Of a stretch of 64,000 nt of DNA, positions 36,269 to 48,344 are shown one piece after another. The notes under the pieces were generated by a model. That model did not search any database and was not told the DNA's origin. It saw only the letters and a list, made by a program, of their open reading frames with translations. Within the stretch, counting starts at the first letter, position 1. Each line of letters opens with the position of its first letter. A program made the translations under genes and the position numbers. The DNA comes from Bombyx mori (Eukaryota; Arthropoda; Insecta; Lepidoptera; Bombycidae), in NCBI RefSeq assembly GCF_030269925.1, contig NC_085129.1, positions 15,119,501 to 15,183,500 of the forward strand. Direction: 5' to 3'.

Positions 36269-36831
36269 TGTGAACAAATTATCCATTACGTGCAAACGGC
36301 TTCGAATAACTGAAAGGAAAGTGACGTGATCAATTTGTCCGAACCTGGAATCATCATAACGAGATCCTTTAAAAAAACCAGCGCGCAAAACTGATGCTAG
36401 TAGTAAATCGGGAATAAGGGATTCCAACAATGAAAACATCACTAAATAGGAATCTCGTGAATCCTCGATATAACTAACCGCTGCCCGTGTTCGGTCAGAC
36501 CACATTCGAAGTTTCCAGAAATGTGGAATATGTGAATGTTACAAAATCAAATTCGAATGAGCGTTGTATGTTACATAATTACTGTAGCGGCAATATATAT
36601 GCCGTACTTGACTTTTGATTAATTTTTGGACTTTAGGACTGTATTCGGTTAAATTAAAAGATGTTTATTTTTGAGATACCAGTTGGCGTGTGTATTCTGA
36701 ATTAGCAATCTTACAGTTTTATAGGCTAGTGGGGATAGTCAGGGAATAATCTTCTTATCCAATAGCAACCGTACAGGTTTCTAGCGTCACACACAGCTCG
36801 ATTATAATTGGTCGCGAAAATTTATACAATA

Positions 36832-37119
36832 ACTAGCTGACCCGGCAGACTTCGTAGTGCCTCAATCGATAAATAAAAGACCTAAGCTTTTGTATAAAAT
36901 AAACTTAAAACAAACAAAAGGAATCCGTACGACGGGGGACACATCAAAGAAAAAAAAATGTTATTTTTATTTAATTCCGAGCATTTACATATTTATCTAC
37001 CTTTTAAACCTTCTCTGGACTTCCACGAATAATTCAAGACCAAAATTAGCCAAATCCGTTTAGCCGTTCTCGAGTTTTAGCGAGACTAACGAACAGCAGT
37101 TCATTTTTATATATATAGA
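36832..37119 (-). mobile_element. Non-autonomous Helitron, family B
   Basis: On the minus strand it starts TCTATATATATAAAAATG and ends GCCGGGTCAGCTAGT. 288 bp, flanked by host T and A. The + strand frame inside it (36857-37063) is not a gene. Confidence 0.88.
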
Positions 37120-37649
37120 TACCAATATAATAATGCTAATAACAAAATACAGATACAATAATTTCACGGATCGACATCCTCAGCATTGCATGTGCGTGAA
37201 CAATTACATACGGACATTAATCACATTCATTTGGTATATTACAGTAAATAGTTATCCGCGATACGCCAACATGCCTGTCTGTCTATATTTGGTTATGACT
37301 CGACATTTAATTTCAGTTTTGTATCCTTATTATTTATAGAAGGAAGTTATTATACAAAAAGTTTTTTGTTAAGGTAATCTTATGAAAATAATGATGGTCC
37401 TATATTAAATAATAAAAGTGTACCGTTCTCAAAGGTGGATGAAACTAATTATTTTCAAAATATTTTGGGAATGTGCATTGTAATCTTCTGTAGATATCTA
37501 TATAAACATACAATTAAAGTTATCTTAATAATGTATATACATTAAAATAGTTTACAATTTTTTTTATTGATTAATATAGAACGCATAAACTAAGTAAGTG
37601 CAAATCGAATGTGCGAGAAAAATAGTGATGGAGTAGGTATTGCCATAGA

Positions 37650-38095
37650 CATACTAAGCACAGAACAGGCCAGTCCAGGCACGAACAGAATACTTGTAGA
37701 AAATGAGCTGCATACGTACCTATGCTGTGACGGTAGAATCCGCCAACGCACGTCCTTACGGATCCATCAGATCCAATAACCTTTGCATTAGACACCTTTA
37801 GCTCTAACACTAGGAGTAGAGACCCCGGTAATCGTACTCGTCGAACTCGACAAAGAGTTCGACATGCAACCTAACCTAAACATCAGCCCGCTGAGTTTTT
37901 CGCCGGATCTGCTCAGCGGGTCGCGATTCCGATCCGGTAGTAGATTCATTCGCGAAACAGCTATTCTTGAGTCGTTAGATCTCCTTTAGAGGCGCTCGGG
38001 TATCTGTTAGCAAACCCCACCCCTCCTGGCTGAGCCTTTGCTCGCCCACCTGCCCTGGTAAAACTGGAAAGGCCTCCGGGCCACCAGTAACTTCT
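37650..38095 (-). repeat. Unclassified Bombyx repeat
   Basis: CACGTCCTTACGGATCC, then GAGTTTTTCGCCGGATC with CAGCGGGTCGCGATTCC, CTTTAGAGGCGCTCGG and GGGCCACCAGTAA. It shares the GCCGGATC core with the GAGAAGATCC family but has a different 3' part. Boundaries are approximate. Confidence 0.55.
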
Positions 38096-38651
38096 CAAAT
38101 ATATAAAAATAGAATCCGCTAAAGTACTTTTTTATCGAAGGCAAAATTGACGATGAAGCTTTTTTCCTCTTTTTTTTTCTCCCAGCAGATAAGCGTACAA
38201 CGATAGTAATAAAGCTTATCTAAAATGTAGATTTTTGGAAAAATGATATCAGCTGTTAGCGAACCATTAAAATATCAAAACATACATTCTCCATTAGATG
38301 AGAATAACACACACAAATGGGCTGACCAGATTACAGTGTGTCCGGCGATATTGTCCTATACCTGATTCGCTACTTTGAGTAGTAAATATCGTAACATAGG
38401 GTATATAAATTAAATACTACTACTACTGTACTAAACTTACAAAAAAATACAGTTAAAAAATTATGTTTCATAATATTCAAATTAAAGTATATGGCAAATT
38501 ATATTACATACAGTGCCCCAAAATTCAAGGAAAATCGGGCACCAGACAATGTGCCTGGTCGTAACTACTCGAGAAATAATTAATTCTCATACAAATATTA
38601 TAGTCTCTATTTGACGCCGCCATAAAATAACTCAATCACTAATTATTAATT

Positions 38652-38920
38652 GAAGTCGTGGCCTAAAGGATAAAACGTTCGGTGCATTCGTCTTGTAGCG
38701 ATGCGCCGGTATTCGAATCCCAGGCGGGTATCAATTTTTCTAATGAAATACGTACTCAACAAATGTTCACGATTGACTTCCACGGTGAAGGAATAACATC
38801 GTGTATTAAAAATCAAACCCCCAAAATTATAATTTGCGTAATTACTGGAAGTAGGACCTTTTGTGAGTCCGCTAGGATAGGTACCACCACCGACCCATCT
38901 AAGCAATAAAAATAATAATA
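38652..38920 (+). mobile_element. Bm1 SINE with head, internally deleted
   Basis: Complete tRNA-like head (GTGGCCTAAAGGATAAAACG; GTATTCGAATCCC), leading to GTAATTACTGGAAGTAGG. It jumps from TAGGTACCACCACC to GACCCATCTAAGCAATAAA, losing about 170 bp of body. An AAT-rich tail follows. Confidence 0.9.
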
Positions 38921-40325
38921 ATAATACCATATTAATATCAAAAGGTGAATAGTTGTACTTTTGCAGCCCACTGTACCAATTGATAATTTGGAAGTCCATA
39001 GCTTTTAGAGAGATAACATGATACTTTAGTATCAGTTCAGTTTATAATCGGCCCGCTTTGATCGTAATTTCACAATTGTATTAGATATTTAATATATTAT
39101 TACGTCTATAATGTATCTAATGCCTATTAGTTCGAATTTACCCTTTTTATTATTATTTTAAATCACGTTTTAGATAATAATTTAATATCTTCGTTGTATA
39201 GAGCAACACGTTCAACAACTAAATGACGTTCAAAGTCCGTTTTCACTGTAATTTAGGTGAATTTATATGAATTTCACAACACTTTGTATTTATTTAACAC
39301 CATATTTTATTATCTCAGTCACCGCTGCTTTATTCCACATCACTACCGAACTCCATTCTCAACAGTGCACGCGATGCAAATTAGTCTAAGTACATTTTTA
39401 TTACAAATATACATACGTATATATGGGCGCAAATGCCACTGTTGGCAATAATTAACATAATAATATATAGTTTAGTTTATTCTATGTTAATATTTATTTA
39501 TTATTAGCAACAAAACTGTTATTCTACCATATTTAATAATTAGCAGACACTGTTTTGATGTGAAAATGTTCAGAATATGTTTAATGTTTATATTATTGTT
39601 TAAAAACACAAATGACTATATAAATGATTAAATATGAATAAAGCATAAATATTAATAATAATTTATATTATAATTAACAGTACTAATTATTTAATTAAGT
39701 ATTGTAATTGTTATGCAATGATGTTGTTGGCGCCATCTATTATTAGGCTGGATAATAACAATGTTAGTTAATATTACTTAAAAGTAATTCATGTAAAATA
39801 AATTAAATGTGTGTCATGTAAAATCACTAAAATATGTATTTTGAATATTAAGCTATGTTTTGTGAATTGTTTCGCAGTAATTACATTTGTTTGTATAAAA
39901 GAAGTTGTAGTTGCTATAACCAACACAAAATGGCTAATTGTGTAAAAACCACTGAATAACTCAGGCGTGGCTTTTTGTTGTAAACAAGTAATGTTAAAGT
40001 TTTATAGAATTGTATTGTATTTTCATTGTAAAAGAACTTATGTGTGTAAATCCTGGCTTAAAGCCGACATATACAATAAGAAGTACATTAGGCCATCACC
40101 TCGAAACACTTTATGTCTTTAATACAATGCATTACTCATATCTCATACTCATATACTCATCACTAAACGCTTCACGAAACTCGTGCCTCGCTCCTAACAT
40201 GAATACAACAGTGGATGCTGTGCTACACCTGAATATAAATGATCTCGTGGTTTATTGTTCGTCCGAAGATGAAATATTACACGAGACGGGATTGTTTATA
40301 GAGATCGGTGTGCTACCAGTATCGC

Positions 40326-40893
40326 TACCGATATACGCATAATTATTTATCATGCTTTGTTTTAGTTGTAATCTTCGCCTTGGTCGGCTCTCATCTTTTT
40401 TAATTTATTTTTATTTTTATTGCTTAGATGGGTGGACGAGCTCTCAGCCCACCTGGTGTTAAGTGGTTACTGGAGCCCATAGACATCTACAACGTAAATG
40501 CGCCACCCACCTTGAGATATAAGTTGTAAGGTCTCAGTATAGTTACAAAGGCTGCCCAACCCTTGAAATCTAAACGCATTACTGCTTCACGGCAGAAATA
40601 GGCAGGGTGGCGGTACCTACCCGTCCGGACTCACAAGAGGTCCTACCACCAGTGGGACCAGTGGGACCTATCTTCGATTTGTATCGTTTTTCTCGGTGTG
40701 CATTCGTTCGTTCAACTTCGGGGGTTCGATACTGCTTTTATACAGTTATACAGGTACCGATGTACGTTTAATTATTTATCATGCTTTGTTTTAGTTGTAA
40801 CCTTCGCCTTAATCCGCTGTTAGCATCGATTTGTAACGTTTCTCTCGGTGTGCGCTCGCTTGTTCATATTCGGGGCTCGATCCCATTTCCAGG
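40326..40893 (+). repeat. Tandem duplication, first unit split by a Bm1
   Basis: Unit 2 (40754-40893) runs from GTACCGATGTACG through TTAATTATTTATCATGC and TTCGCCTTAATCCGC to TTCGGGGCTCGAT. Unit 1 has the same order in two pieces (40326-40401 and about 40670-40733) separated by Bm1. Units differ at many positions, so the duplication is older than the Bm1. Confidence 0.75.
40402..40655 (-). mobile_element. Bm1 SINE, head-less short form
   Basis: From TTTTTATTGCTTAGATGGG to CTACCACCAGTG, inserted in a tandemly duplicated unit. A short GTGGGACCA duplication follows at 40652-40668. Confidence 0.9.
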
Positions 40894-41607
40894 TAGGTCA
40901 TAGGTCGCAGTTAGACCCGCCCGAATTACCTGTGAAAGAATTTCTAATAAGTTCTCGATCGTTGGTGAATTTAGTTATTACTGCTATTAGATAAGAGATC
41001 ACTTTCGCTGTCATTATGTACAAATTATAATTTGAAAAATTGAAATCGTTACTGCAGCTGTTAATTACCACAATTAATTATAAATGTGCATAATTTAAAT
41101 GAAAGCGTTACAGATCGCGAACTGTTTATCCATTACGTGATTTTTCTCTCAAACGTAAGCTTTTAAGGAAACTCCGAGCTTTAAAGCTCTAGGTTGACGC
41201 TTAACAATTATAGTAGTAATGGATCGGCACGAGTAGAGCTCTAGAGCGTAGATTTAATAAATTTAAATTCAGAAGCGTCGTCTATGGCATTTGATGCGTA
41301 GCAAAAAAGGGGATATATTAGACGAAGTGAACTTCGTCTAGACAGATTATTATTAATTATACATGGATGTTTCTCACTGAAAGCCTTCAGAGAACCTTAT
41401 ATGACAATTTCTGGTCTAGCTCCATTGCGCTGCTAAAGCTGCTAATATTCCGTTCATAACCAAACGGGATTTCGAACCACCTAATGGTAAATTGTTGGTG
41501 GTTAAAATCGCTCATAGACAATATCAATGCTAATAACACAGCCAGTCAGTATCCCATCTCTGCTATGAAGATATTCTCATATACAAGAAAGCGAGAATAT
41601 TTAAAAT

Positions 41608-41702
41608 GGTCGACTGGAAGAGAATGCCCATGGCATTAAGTCCGCCTGTGTACAAGTTTTGTTTTGTGCATAAAGTATAAATAAATAAATAAATAAATAA
41701 AA
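41608..41702 (+). mobile_element. Second non-LTR family, 3' tail with (AAAT)n
   Basis: GACTGGAAGAGAATGCCC, GGCATTAAGTCCGCC, then AAATAAATAAATAAAT. Same family as 7427-7506. Confidence 0.7.
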
Positions 41703-43689
41703 CGAAACTTCTTGTCTAGTGTAAAAAAACGTTGTAACAGTCACCATATTCGTACATATAACTCACAAAAAGCTTCAAGACAACGAGTTGCCCGCTTTTA
41801 AAATAAATAAAGACAGACACCAGAGGTCGATGACTCCTTTACCGCATGTAGAAGTCGTCCCAGGCTCGGTACCGGCTCGTAAACCAAGCCAATTACTATA
41901 TACTGCCCCGCTGAGATGCCGCTACCTACCTACCTACCCACCCACCCCTACCTACCGCGCCAAGTCTAAAAAACTAAGAGATACGACTGTTTTATTCCCT
42001 TGACTTTGAAGTTAAAGATGCCAATTTAGGTTACGCATTTTCCTTACTCTGAAAGCCATATTAATGTCAGATTACGTAATATTAATGTAATTCTTGAATG
42101 CATTAAGTAAATTTTATTTTATGTAGAGAAATATTTATATTTCTAAATTTCAAATATCCAAATGTGAATAAGCAAAGATAAAAAAACTCTTAAATACAGT
42201 TTCCTCACCTGTTTGTCAACCGATTTTCTTAATATTATTACGTCTATTTGAAAATATTTCCTGTTATCAATCACAGTTTTCTCATCGCCATTACAAGAAA
42301 ACAGGTCTCAATACAAAATGTTATACACAAAATGAGTTATTTTTTTTAGATAGAATTTATTTTGATCGAATTTCGAATCATTGGGCGAATACTAGTTAGT
42401 ATAAAAGAGACAAACATAGTTCACAGCCCACTAAATGTTTATATATACATAGTCGCATTTGGTATTAGCATCAACAATTCGATGTTTTTAATTGAACTTC
42501 AATTAAGTGTACCGCATTCAAACAGCTGAATAAGCTTTTTTGTTATGATAATTTTTTTTTGTATTGCTTAGATTGGTGGACGAGCTCACAGCTCACCTGG
42601 TGTTAACTGGTTACTGGAGCCCATAGACATCTATAACGTAAATACACCACCCACCTTGAGATATAAGCTCTAAGGTCTAGTGTAGTTACAACGGCTGTCC
42701 CGCCTTTCAAACCGAAACGCATTACTGCTTCACGGCAGAAATAGGCACGGTGATGGTACCTACTCGTGATTGTGAGTCCGACGCACAAGAGGTCCTACCA
42801 TCAGTGATATATATTCAAATTTTTAAACTTTAAATGCCTCTCCTGTGAAGTTACAAAAATGGCGCTTATACCAAATAACTTTTCACCCCTCGATATTGTT
42901 ATGTATGTACATATCTAAGACTACATCGCAGCGCTACCCAACCGAAGCATAAGTCTGAATCCTCAATTGTATTTGTGCAAATGTTGTTCTGTGGCTGTTT
43001 ATATTTGAACACATGTTTGCTTCGCAATATCACAATGGTGAAACCCACTCGTGCGGGATTATAAAATGCCGTCAGCACTTCAGACATGAAGTTCGAGGGT
43101 CACGGTTTGATGAATAGTTTTCTTGTTATTTTAATGCTGATGATTGGGATTTCGATCTTAAAATACGAGTAACCTATGAGTGACAGTTTCTACCGCTGTA
43201 AGAAGTACTATGAACAATTTTCGATAATGACTCCGGATGTGGAATCGATCAATGAATCACTAATGTAATTCTATTTTCACTGGCTGCTGCATTTGTAAAA
43301 TTAGATTCGGATACCGTTGACTTATTCCAGACTGCGAACTCGGTCAGGGATGTTGACCGTAATCCAGAACAGAAATAAGTTTAAATGGACCTAGCAATGT
43401 CATTTGATGCTTTAATAGGAACATTGGTGTTTCTTCACATCCACGTTACCAAAAATGGCTGTAAATTACTTATTAACCATCTTTTGTCGCGATTAGCAAT
43501 ATTTATTGGCCATATAATAAATAAATTATGTTTCAATTTAACAATCACTTACAAACTCAAATATTCATACACGTCATAGTCGGCTCTCATACCCGAGATT
43601 TGATTAAATTTAACCCGAAGGCTACTAAGCCTTGTGTGAAGAATCATGTGAAGAATGACGAAGCGTTAATACTGTGAGTAAGAAAAACA
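41703..43689. other. Unassigned stretches, 41.7-43.7 kb
   Basis: 41703-42549 and 42807-43689 hold no recognisable gene. 41920-41955 is a short CCTA/CCCA run. Confidence 0.4.
42550..42806 (-). mobile_element. Bm1 SINE, head-less short form
   Basis: TTTGTATTGCTTAGATTGG to CCTACCATCAGTGA. A small duplication (GATTGTGAGTCCG) lies near 42770. Confidence 0.88.
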
Positions 43690-43880
43690 AAAGTGCGCAA
43701 CACGAGTGGAAGAAGGTGGTGGTGTTTCGTTACCGAAGCGATGGTGTAGGGGGGTGTCGTCGCGCCGAGCGATGATCGCGCGAGATGCAACGCGGTGGCG
43801 CGTGCGCGTTGCTGGGCACGCCGTGCACGCGCAAGAACGGAGCCGTATGCACGTGTCGAGTACACACGGCGCTTCTACAG
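43690..43880 (+). promoter_or_regulatory. CpG-rich block, candidate promoter / non-coding first exon
   Basis: GTCGTCGCGCCGAGCGATG, GATCGCGCGAGATGC and CACGCCGTGCACGCGC make this the most CpG-dense block of the window. It ends at a plausible donor, CTACAG before GTATAC (43881). Open frames exist on both strands because stops are rare in GC-rich DNA; none resembles a known protein. The location upstream of the liprin-alpha exons on the same strand suggests an internal promoter, but nothing proves it. Confidence 0.3.
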
Positions 43881-43951
43881 GTATACAGAATAATAAAGAA
43901 AAGCACAATACTACACATCGAAAAAGAAGTTTCACTTCATTAATATGCACC

Positions 43952-44175
43952 GTTTTTTTATTACCATTACGAGTGGATAGATGAGCTACAACCTACCTGA
44001 ATGGTTTCCATCGCTCACAGACGTCAGCAATGCGAAGGGCAGAGTCGAGCCGAAGCCTATTGTTAAATACTATCGCCTCGCATAGCGCTCGGGTAACACC
44101 GTAATGGGGAGCTCATTCAAAAGCCAGAGGGTACGTAGCAAAAAAGATCTCTAAATGTGCATCGGGATGAGTTAA
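43952..44175 (-). mobile_element. LINE 3' end with Bm1-like tail, decayed
   Basis: The tail side reads GTGGATAGATGAGC with ACCTACCTG, as in Bm1. It then switches to CAGACGTCAGCAATGCG and AGTCGAGCCGAAGCC, the LINE 3' coding end. This parallels the hybrid at 5762-6067. Confidence 0.65.
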
Positions 44176-44186
44176 TGTTCATTAGG

Positions 44187-44272
44187 ACCGGTCTTTGTGG
44201 TGAGGGTGGGGGAGGCCTATGTCCATTAGTGGACGTCTGTGGGCTGATAAGAAGAAAAAGAAGAAGACATCA
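44187..44272 (+). mobile_element. RTE-type LINE 3' end
   Basis: GGGGGAGGCCTATGTCC, then AGTGGACGTCTGTGGGCTG and AAG-rich repeats. This is the characteristic end of lepidopteran RTE-class elements, from general knowledge. Confidence 0.65.
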
Positions 44273-44439
44273 TCAACAGAGTCAGGTCGCGTAGACTCCG
44301 TTGGCAGTGCGATTGTAAAAACGAGATGATCGAATCATCTCGAACAATTCATAAGAGCACTCCCAGTAGTTAATGTGCCGTTCTCGAAGTCGAACAAGCG
44401 GTGTTTTTAGCAGAACCAGAAACTCAGTACAGATTGTAG

Positions 44440-44537
44440 TCAGTGGCCTGGCTATTTATTTGGTCATGAGCAATGGTGACCACTACCAAAAGGCGAATCG
44501 TGTGATCGTCTACCTTCAAATTCAATAAAAAAAGCAA
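44440..44537 (+). mobile_element. Decayed LINE 3' tail
   Basis: GCAATGGTGACCACTACC, GTGTGATCGTCTACC and AATTCAATAAAAAAAG follow the LINE tail outline. Confidence 0.45.
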
Positions 44538-45312
44538 TACTTGTCATTTTAATAAGTGAAACGTAAACCGACAATCTTAAAGCGAATAGTGTTATACATT
44601 ACTTGCTGTACAAAATATGTCACATAGTAAATCACAAATTTCATATATCCTGTGTCGTTTCGTTTCCCGGAACGATGGCCTCCTAGATATATGTTTTGTA
44701 TTTATTATGTAACGTAACTCCTCTAGTACTACTTTATTTTCTATTTCTCCTATTTCTTTCTACAATTTCTACTTTTTGTTATTTTATTTTGTTCGTTTGG
44801 GGCGTTGGTCCTCCTTGTAATAAAAAAAAAAAAAAATGTGTGGCACTCGGGAACTGCCGCGGTAAAGCTATTGCATAGCATTTTTTATCAACTTATTCAA
44901 TTATGATTAAATAATGATAATTTAATATTAAAACAAGAATAAAACAAGACCATCACAAACACTACACAAGCGCAACGTGTGAATATGTTGAACGCGAGCT
45001 ACATGGTAGGCGGAGTGAGGGGTGTAAGGTTTTTTTCGTTACGGAATTTCATGATTCGGTCGCCGCGCTCAAGGCCCGCGATAAAATCTATGCAATAGCT
45101 TAAAATAAATTCTGTTTTCAAATTTACGATTGGTTATTTAATATCAGGATTCTTTAGTAGAAACGCTCTGTAGTCACGCATATAAAAGGAATGCATGGAA
45201 TGACATGGCGTCAGCCCCAACTTGTCTCCCGTCTAGGACAACGTAAGTATTTGGTGTAGTCATGCGACTAAGCATTTGATCGATCCTGGGGCAGATGTGA
45301 GCTGCCTTGACA

Positions 45313-45452
45313 CGTTCGTGGCCTAATCAGTGGGACGACCGGTGTATTTAATCGATAAAAGCGACTATGCAATGCACGTCTTCAAATATTGAATTGAATT
45401 TTCTATGCAAATGAAGGGATAATGTTGTGTAAAATCAACCGCGCAAAATTTC
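45313..45452 (+). mobile_element. Decayed Bm1 head fragment
   Basis: GTTCGTGGCCTAATCAGTGG, GAAGGGATAATGTTGTGTAA and CAACCGCGCAAAATTTC parallel the Bm1 head and its following segment. The B box is lost. Confidence 0.5.
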
Positions 45453-45625
45453 ACCGAAGGATAATAAATGTAGCAAATGTTGGCGGAACAACTACTATAC
45501 AAAGTTATTTATATTATTTTTTATTTCAAAATATATTATTTTAGCACACGTCATGGTTGTTCACCTTATAATCCATTTCTCCTCAGTCCTTTTCTTACCC
45601 AATACATTCATCCCTTTCACTCTAA

Positions 45626-46340
45626 TGCCGAGTTTACATTACGAAATTAGTGTCATGCATGTTGAGCTCAGTTTCACGAAAGTAGTTTCGATATATGCGA
45701 AAGTAATTTCGTTAAAAAATTAGTGTCGCGAAATCCACAGTATCGCAGTAACCCTGGCGCCTTCAACATCAAAGCTATAATTTGCTATATTCAATGTAGT
45801 TAAAGAAATGCTTATATACATATAAACTTAAAAAAAGACTATTAAGAAAAAAAAAAGTTGGTAGATTCGAGGATGGTCAACAAGAAGGCATTTAGGTGCA
45901 ATGAAGTTAGTCTCTGAATTAGCAGATGAAGATCCTGAGAGTTATAAAAACTATTTTCGAATGAGTGAAGAAAATTTTGATTTTTTACTATAGGTGTTTC
46001 GGGACCCTTGTCATTGATATTCATTAATAAGATCTATATATTTTTCTGTACTCCATCATTGGTTTGCCATTTTCAACGCTCGAAGCGCGTCCGAACTAAC
46101 AATACACACGTCCGCACAGCGCAGGCCCTTTCGCGACATTAGTTTCACGTCGCGTTTACACTATGAAATTAGTTGCATGACACTAATTTCACCAAAAAAT
46201 CGCGCCGGGCACGAAACTAATTTACATGCATGAAATTAATGCATGCATTACGAAAGTATTAAATTACACGTGAAACTGTTGGTAAAACTAATGTCACGAA
46301 ATTAGTTTCATGCCACTAATTTCGTAATGTAAATTCGGCT
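45626..46340 (+). mobile_element. PIF/Harbinger-type deletion derivative
   Basis: TIRs TGCCGAGTTTACATTACG and, on the opposite strand, AGCCGAATTTACATTACG run on into AAATTAGTG. A TAA target duplication (45623-45625 and 46341-46343) flanks them. Three-base TWA duplications are typical of PIF/Harbinger. Inside, a short broken + strand segment near 45870-45995 resembles the start of a Harbinger transposase (KKAFRC, DEDPESYKNYFRM, ENFDFLL). No catalytic region remains, so the 715-bp element is non-autonomous. GAAATTAGTTTCATG-like words recur in the right half as subterminal repeats. Confidence 0.8.
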
Positions 46341-46573
46341 TAAAAGTTTTGTTTCCCACATTAATGTTTTATAATGACATCTTCGATGAAGATGTAACAT
46401 TTTGTATCTTCGTTATGGTTGTTTTCAAAGCGTATATTATCAGTTGAAGTTGTAGCTCATGCCCCAAGACGAACGATGACAAATAAATTTGATTATCTGC
46501 TAACTTCGGCAACAGTCTAACATAGCCATTCGAGTAGTTCGATAATACGCGAATCTGCATTCCTCAAGTCTAA

Positions 46574-46829
46574 TCTTTTTTTTTTATTGCTCAGATGGGT
46601 GGACGAGCTCACATCCCACCTGGTGTTAAGTGGTTATTGGAGCCCATATACATCTTCAACACAAATGCGCCACCCACCTTGAGATATAAGTTCTAAGGTC
46701 TCAAGGTATAGTTACAACGGGTGCCCCACCCTTCAAACCGAAACCCATTACTGCTTCACGGCAGCCATAGGCAGGGCGGTTGTACCTACCCGCGGGGACT
46801 CACAAAAGGTCCTACAAACACCAGTAATC
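46574..46829 (-). mobile_element. Bm1 SINE, head-less short form
   Basis: TTTTTATTGCTCAGATGGG to CCTACAAACACCAGTAATC. The end carries an extra AAAC before the shared boundary. Confidence 0.9.
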
Positions 46830-47145
46830 ATTTTTGTATCTTTAGTAATGGTACATATACAACGCAATATGTGTGTGTGTAAAATATAAATTGGCAAGTG
46901 TTATTCCTTTATTAACATTACCGTTGTCATCTTTGGTTCCAATACACACCCTATATTGTAATTGAAGGCCTACACACAACACAGAATACGGGCGTAGGAT
47001 ATTTTCCGGTGCGTAGCGGTCGCGACATCGAAAAACTGTCTTTTATTATTTCACTTGTTTCCCCGGTTTACGTGACTCGCTCGTAAAAACTGCGGAATCG
47101 TAGCGGTCGTGATGGAAAGGATCGAACACGGAAACGATATTTGTA

Positions 47146-47570
47146 TCTATATATTAATACGTGAAGCAAAAACTTTGTATCCCTTTTTACGAAAATTGCG
47201 CGGACGGAGGAGTATGAAATTTTTCCACACTTATAGAGATTATAAAGAAGAAGTGCACAATGCTAATATTTTTTTTAAATAATGCATAAAAGATACATAA
47301 AATCAATAAAGAAAACATTACACACACTACATACCATGTATTTGACGCACACACGCAGCATGCATACTATTTATTGTCAAAGTTTTGTTCTTGACGTCTG
47401 TTGTCAAATTGAGAATAGATTAAACATTGTTTGTCTTTGTTAATATTTTTATAGTGTATTCTTGGCGAAATTTGTGATTATAGAAGTATAAAATACAATC
47501 ATAATAGTGTACAAACTTACAATATTCCAATTAATTATAGTCGAATTTCGACTACTGCGGGACCTCTAGT
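47146..47570 (+). mobile_element. Non-autonomous Helitron, family A (full length)
   Basis: TCTATATATTAATACGTG start after A; GGGACCTCTAGT end before T. 425 bp, collinear with 3284-3700 and 31886-32301, with small indels. Confidence 0.87.
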
Positions 47571-47711
47571 TTTCATAATAACATTCGGTTTCGTTTTTAT
47601 GTTTTCCTAAGCTTTAGACGAAACTATTGCATTTTTAGAACTTGACCTATGCATTCGTAGTTTTGTAATTTACACTTTCCGACACTAACGATTTCGATTC
47701 TATCCGATTAG

Positions 47712-48000
47712 AAGTTTTTTTTTCTTTTCCCACCTATGCTGATAGCCTTTAGAGGCTATTTCAGCTTCGCCCTAACGTGTGTAGGTGAGCTTCGGGACTC
47801 AAACCGGAGTGTTGCTAACATTAGCCCTAGCAAGAGCAGTGCTTCGCAGAATCTACCACCGGATCTGAAACGCAACCCACTGAGAAGATCCGACGAGAAA
47901 CTCAGTGGGCTGTATCTATGGGCTAATTCGCTCGTCGAGCCCTTCGTCACAAGCGACGGGTTCGACGAGGACGGTGACCGGAGACAGATTAGTAGTGCTC
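47712..48000 (+). repeat. Interspersed repeat (GAGAAGATCC family), longest copy
   Basis: T-rich leader, CTATGCTGATAGCCTTTAG, TTCGGGACTCAAACCGG, CCTAGCAAGAGCAGTGC, GAGAAGATCCGACGAG, CGCTCGTCGAGCCCTTCG and GGGTTCGACGAGGACGG. It is the reference for five other copies in the window. The 91-residue + strand frame (47736-48011) across it is incidental. Confidence 0.75.
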
Positions 48001-48193
48001 ACAACAGTTGAAGACTAAGCTTTAAATTGTTACCGAATTCGTGCTGTAGCCTTCTGACCGAATATTATTGCAATTATTCGGGCTGCGAAATTGTAGAATC
48101 GTATCCAGAATAATTGGATTGGAATCCGAAGCATAGCATAATAATAGTAAGCTTGTAGTTTAATTTCCAAACTAAAATATAACAAATTATCGA

Positions 48194-48308
48194 TATGCAG
48201 CGATTTGGCTGTCCCTGGCATTGCCGACGTCCATGGGCGACGGTAACCACTTACTATCACGTGGGCCGTATGCTTGTCTGCCTATAAGGGCAATAAAAAA
48301 TAAAAAAA
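48194..48308 (+). mobile_element. LINE 3' tail, fragment
   Basis: ATGCAGCGATTTGGCTG through ACGTCCATGGGCGACGG to GCCTATAAGGGCAATAAAAAATAAA. Confidence 0.82.
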
Positions 48309-48344
48309 CAAGTTAATTTAATTGAAAAATAAAATGGCTTGATT

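Larger units (their letters stand above)
31313..41607. other. Unassigned stretches, 31.3-41.6 kb
   Basis: The gaps 31313-31885, 32302-32719, 32769-33356, 34908-35384, 35516-36129, 36269-36831, 37120-37649, 38096-38651, 38921-40325 and 40894-41607 are mostly AT-rich. None holds a recognisable gene. Frames of 60-110 codons here lack splice context or similarity. Confidence 0.4.
44538..47145. other. Unassigned stretches, 44.5-47.1 kb
   Basis: 44538-45312, 45453-45625, 46344-46573 and 46830-47145 contain nothing I can identify. Confidence 0.4.

Noticed and set aside
40010..40342. 110-codon + strand frame
   Set aside because: No similarity I recognise, and it runs into the tandem-duplicated unit; probably chance.
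43644..43984. Overlapping open frames on both strands in the CpG block
   Set aside because: Low stop-codon density from base composition explains them. The peptides have no known features and their phase does not join the liprin-alpha exons.
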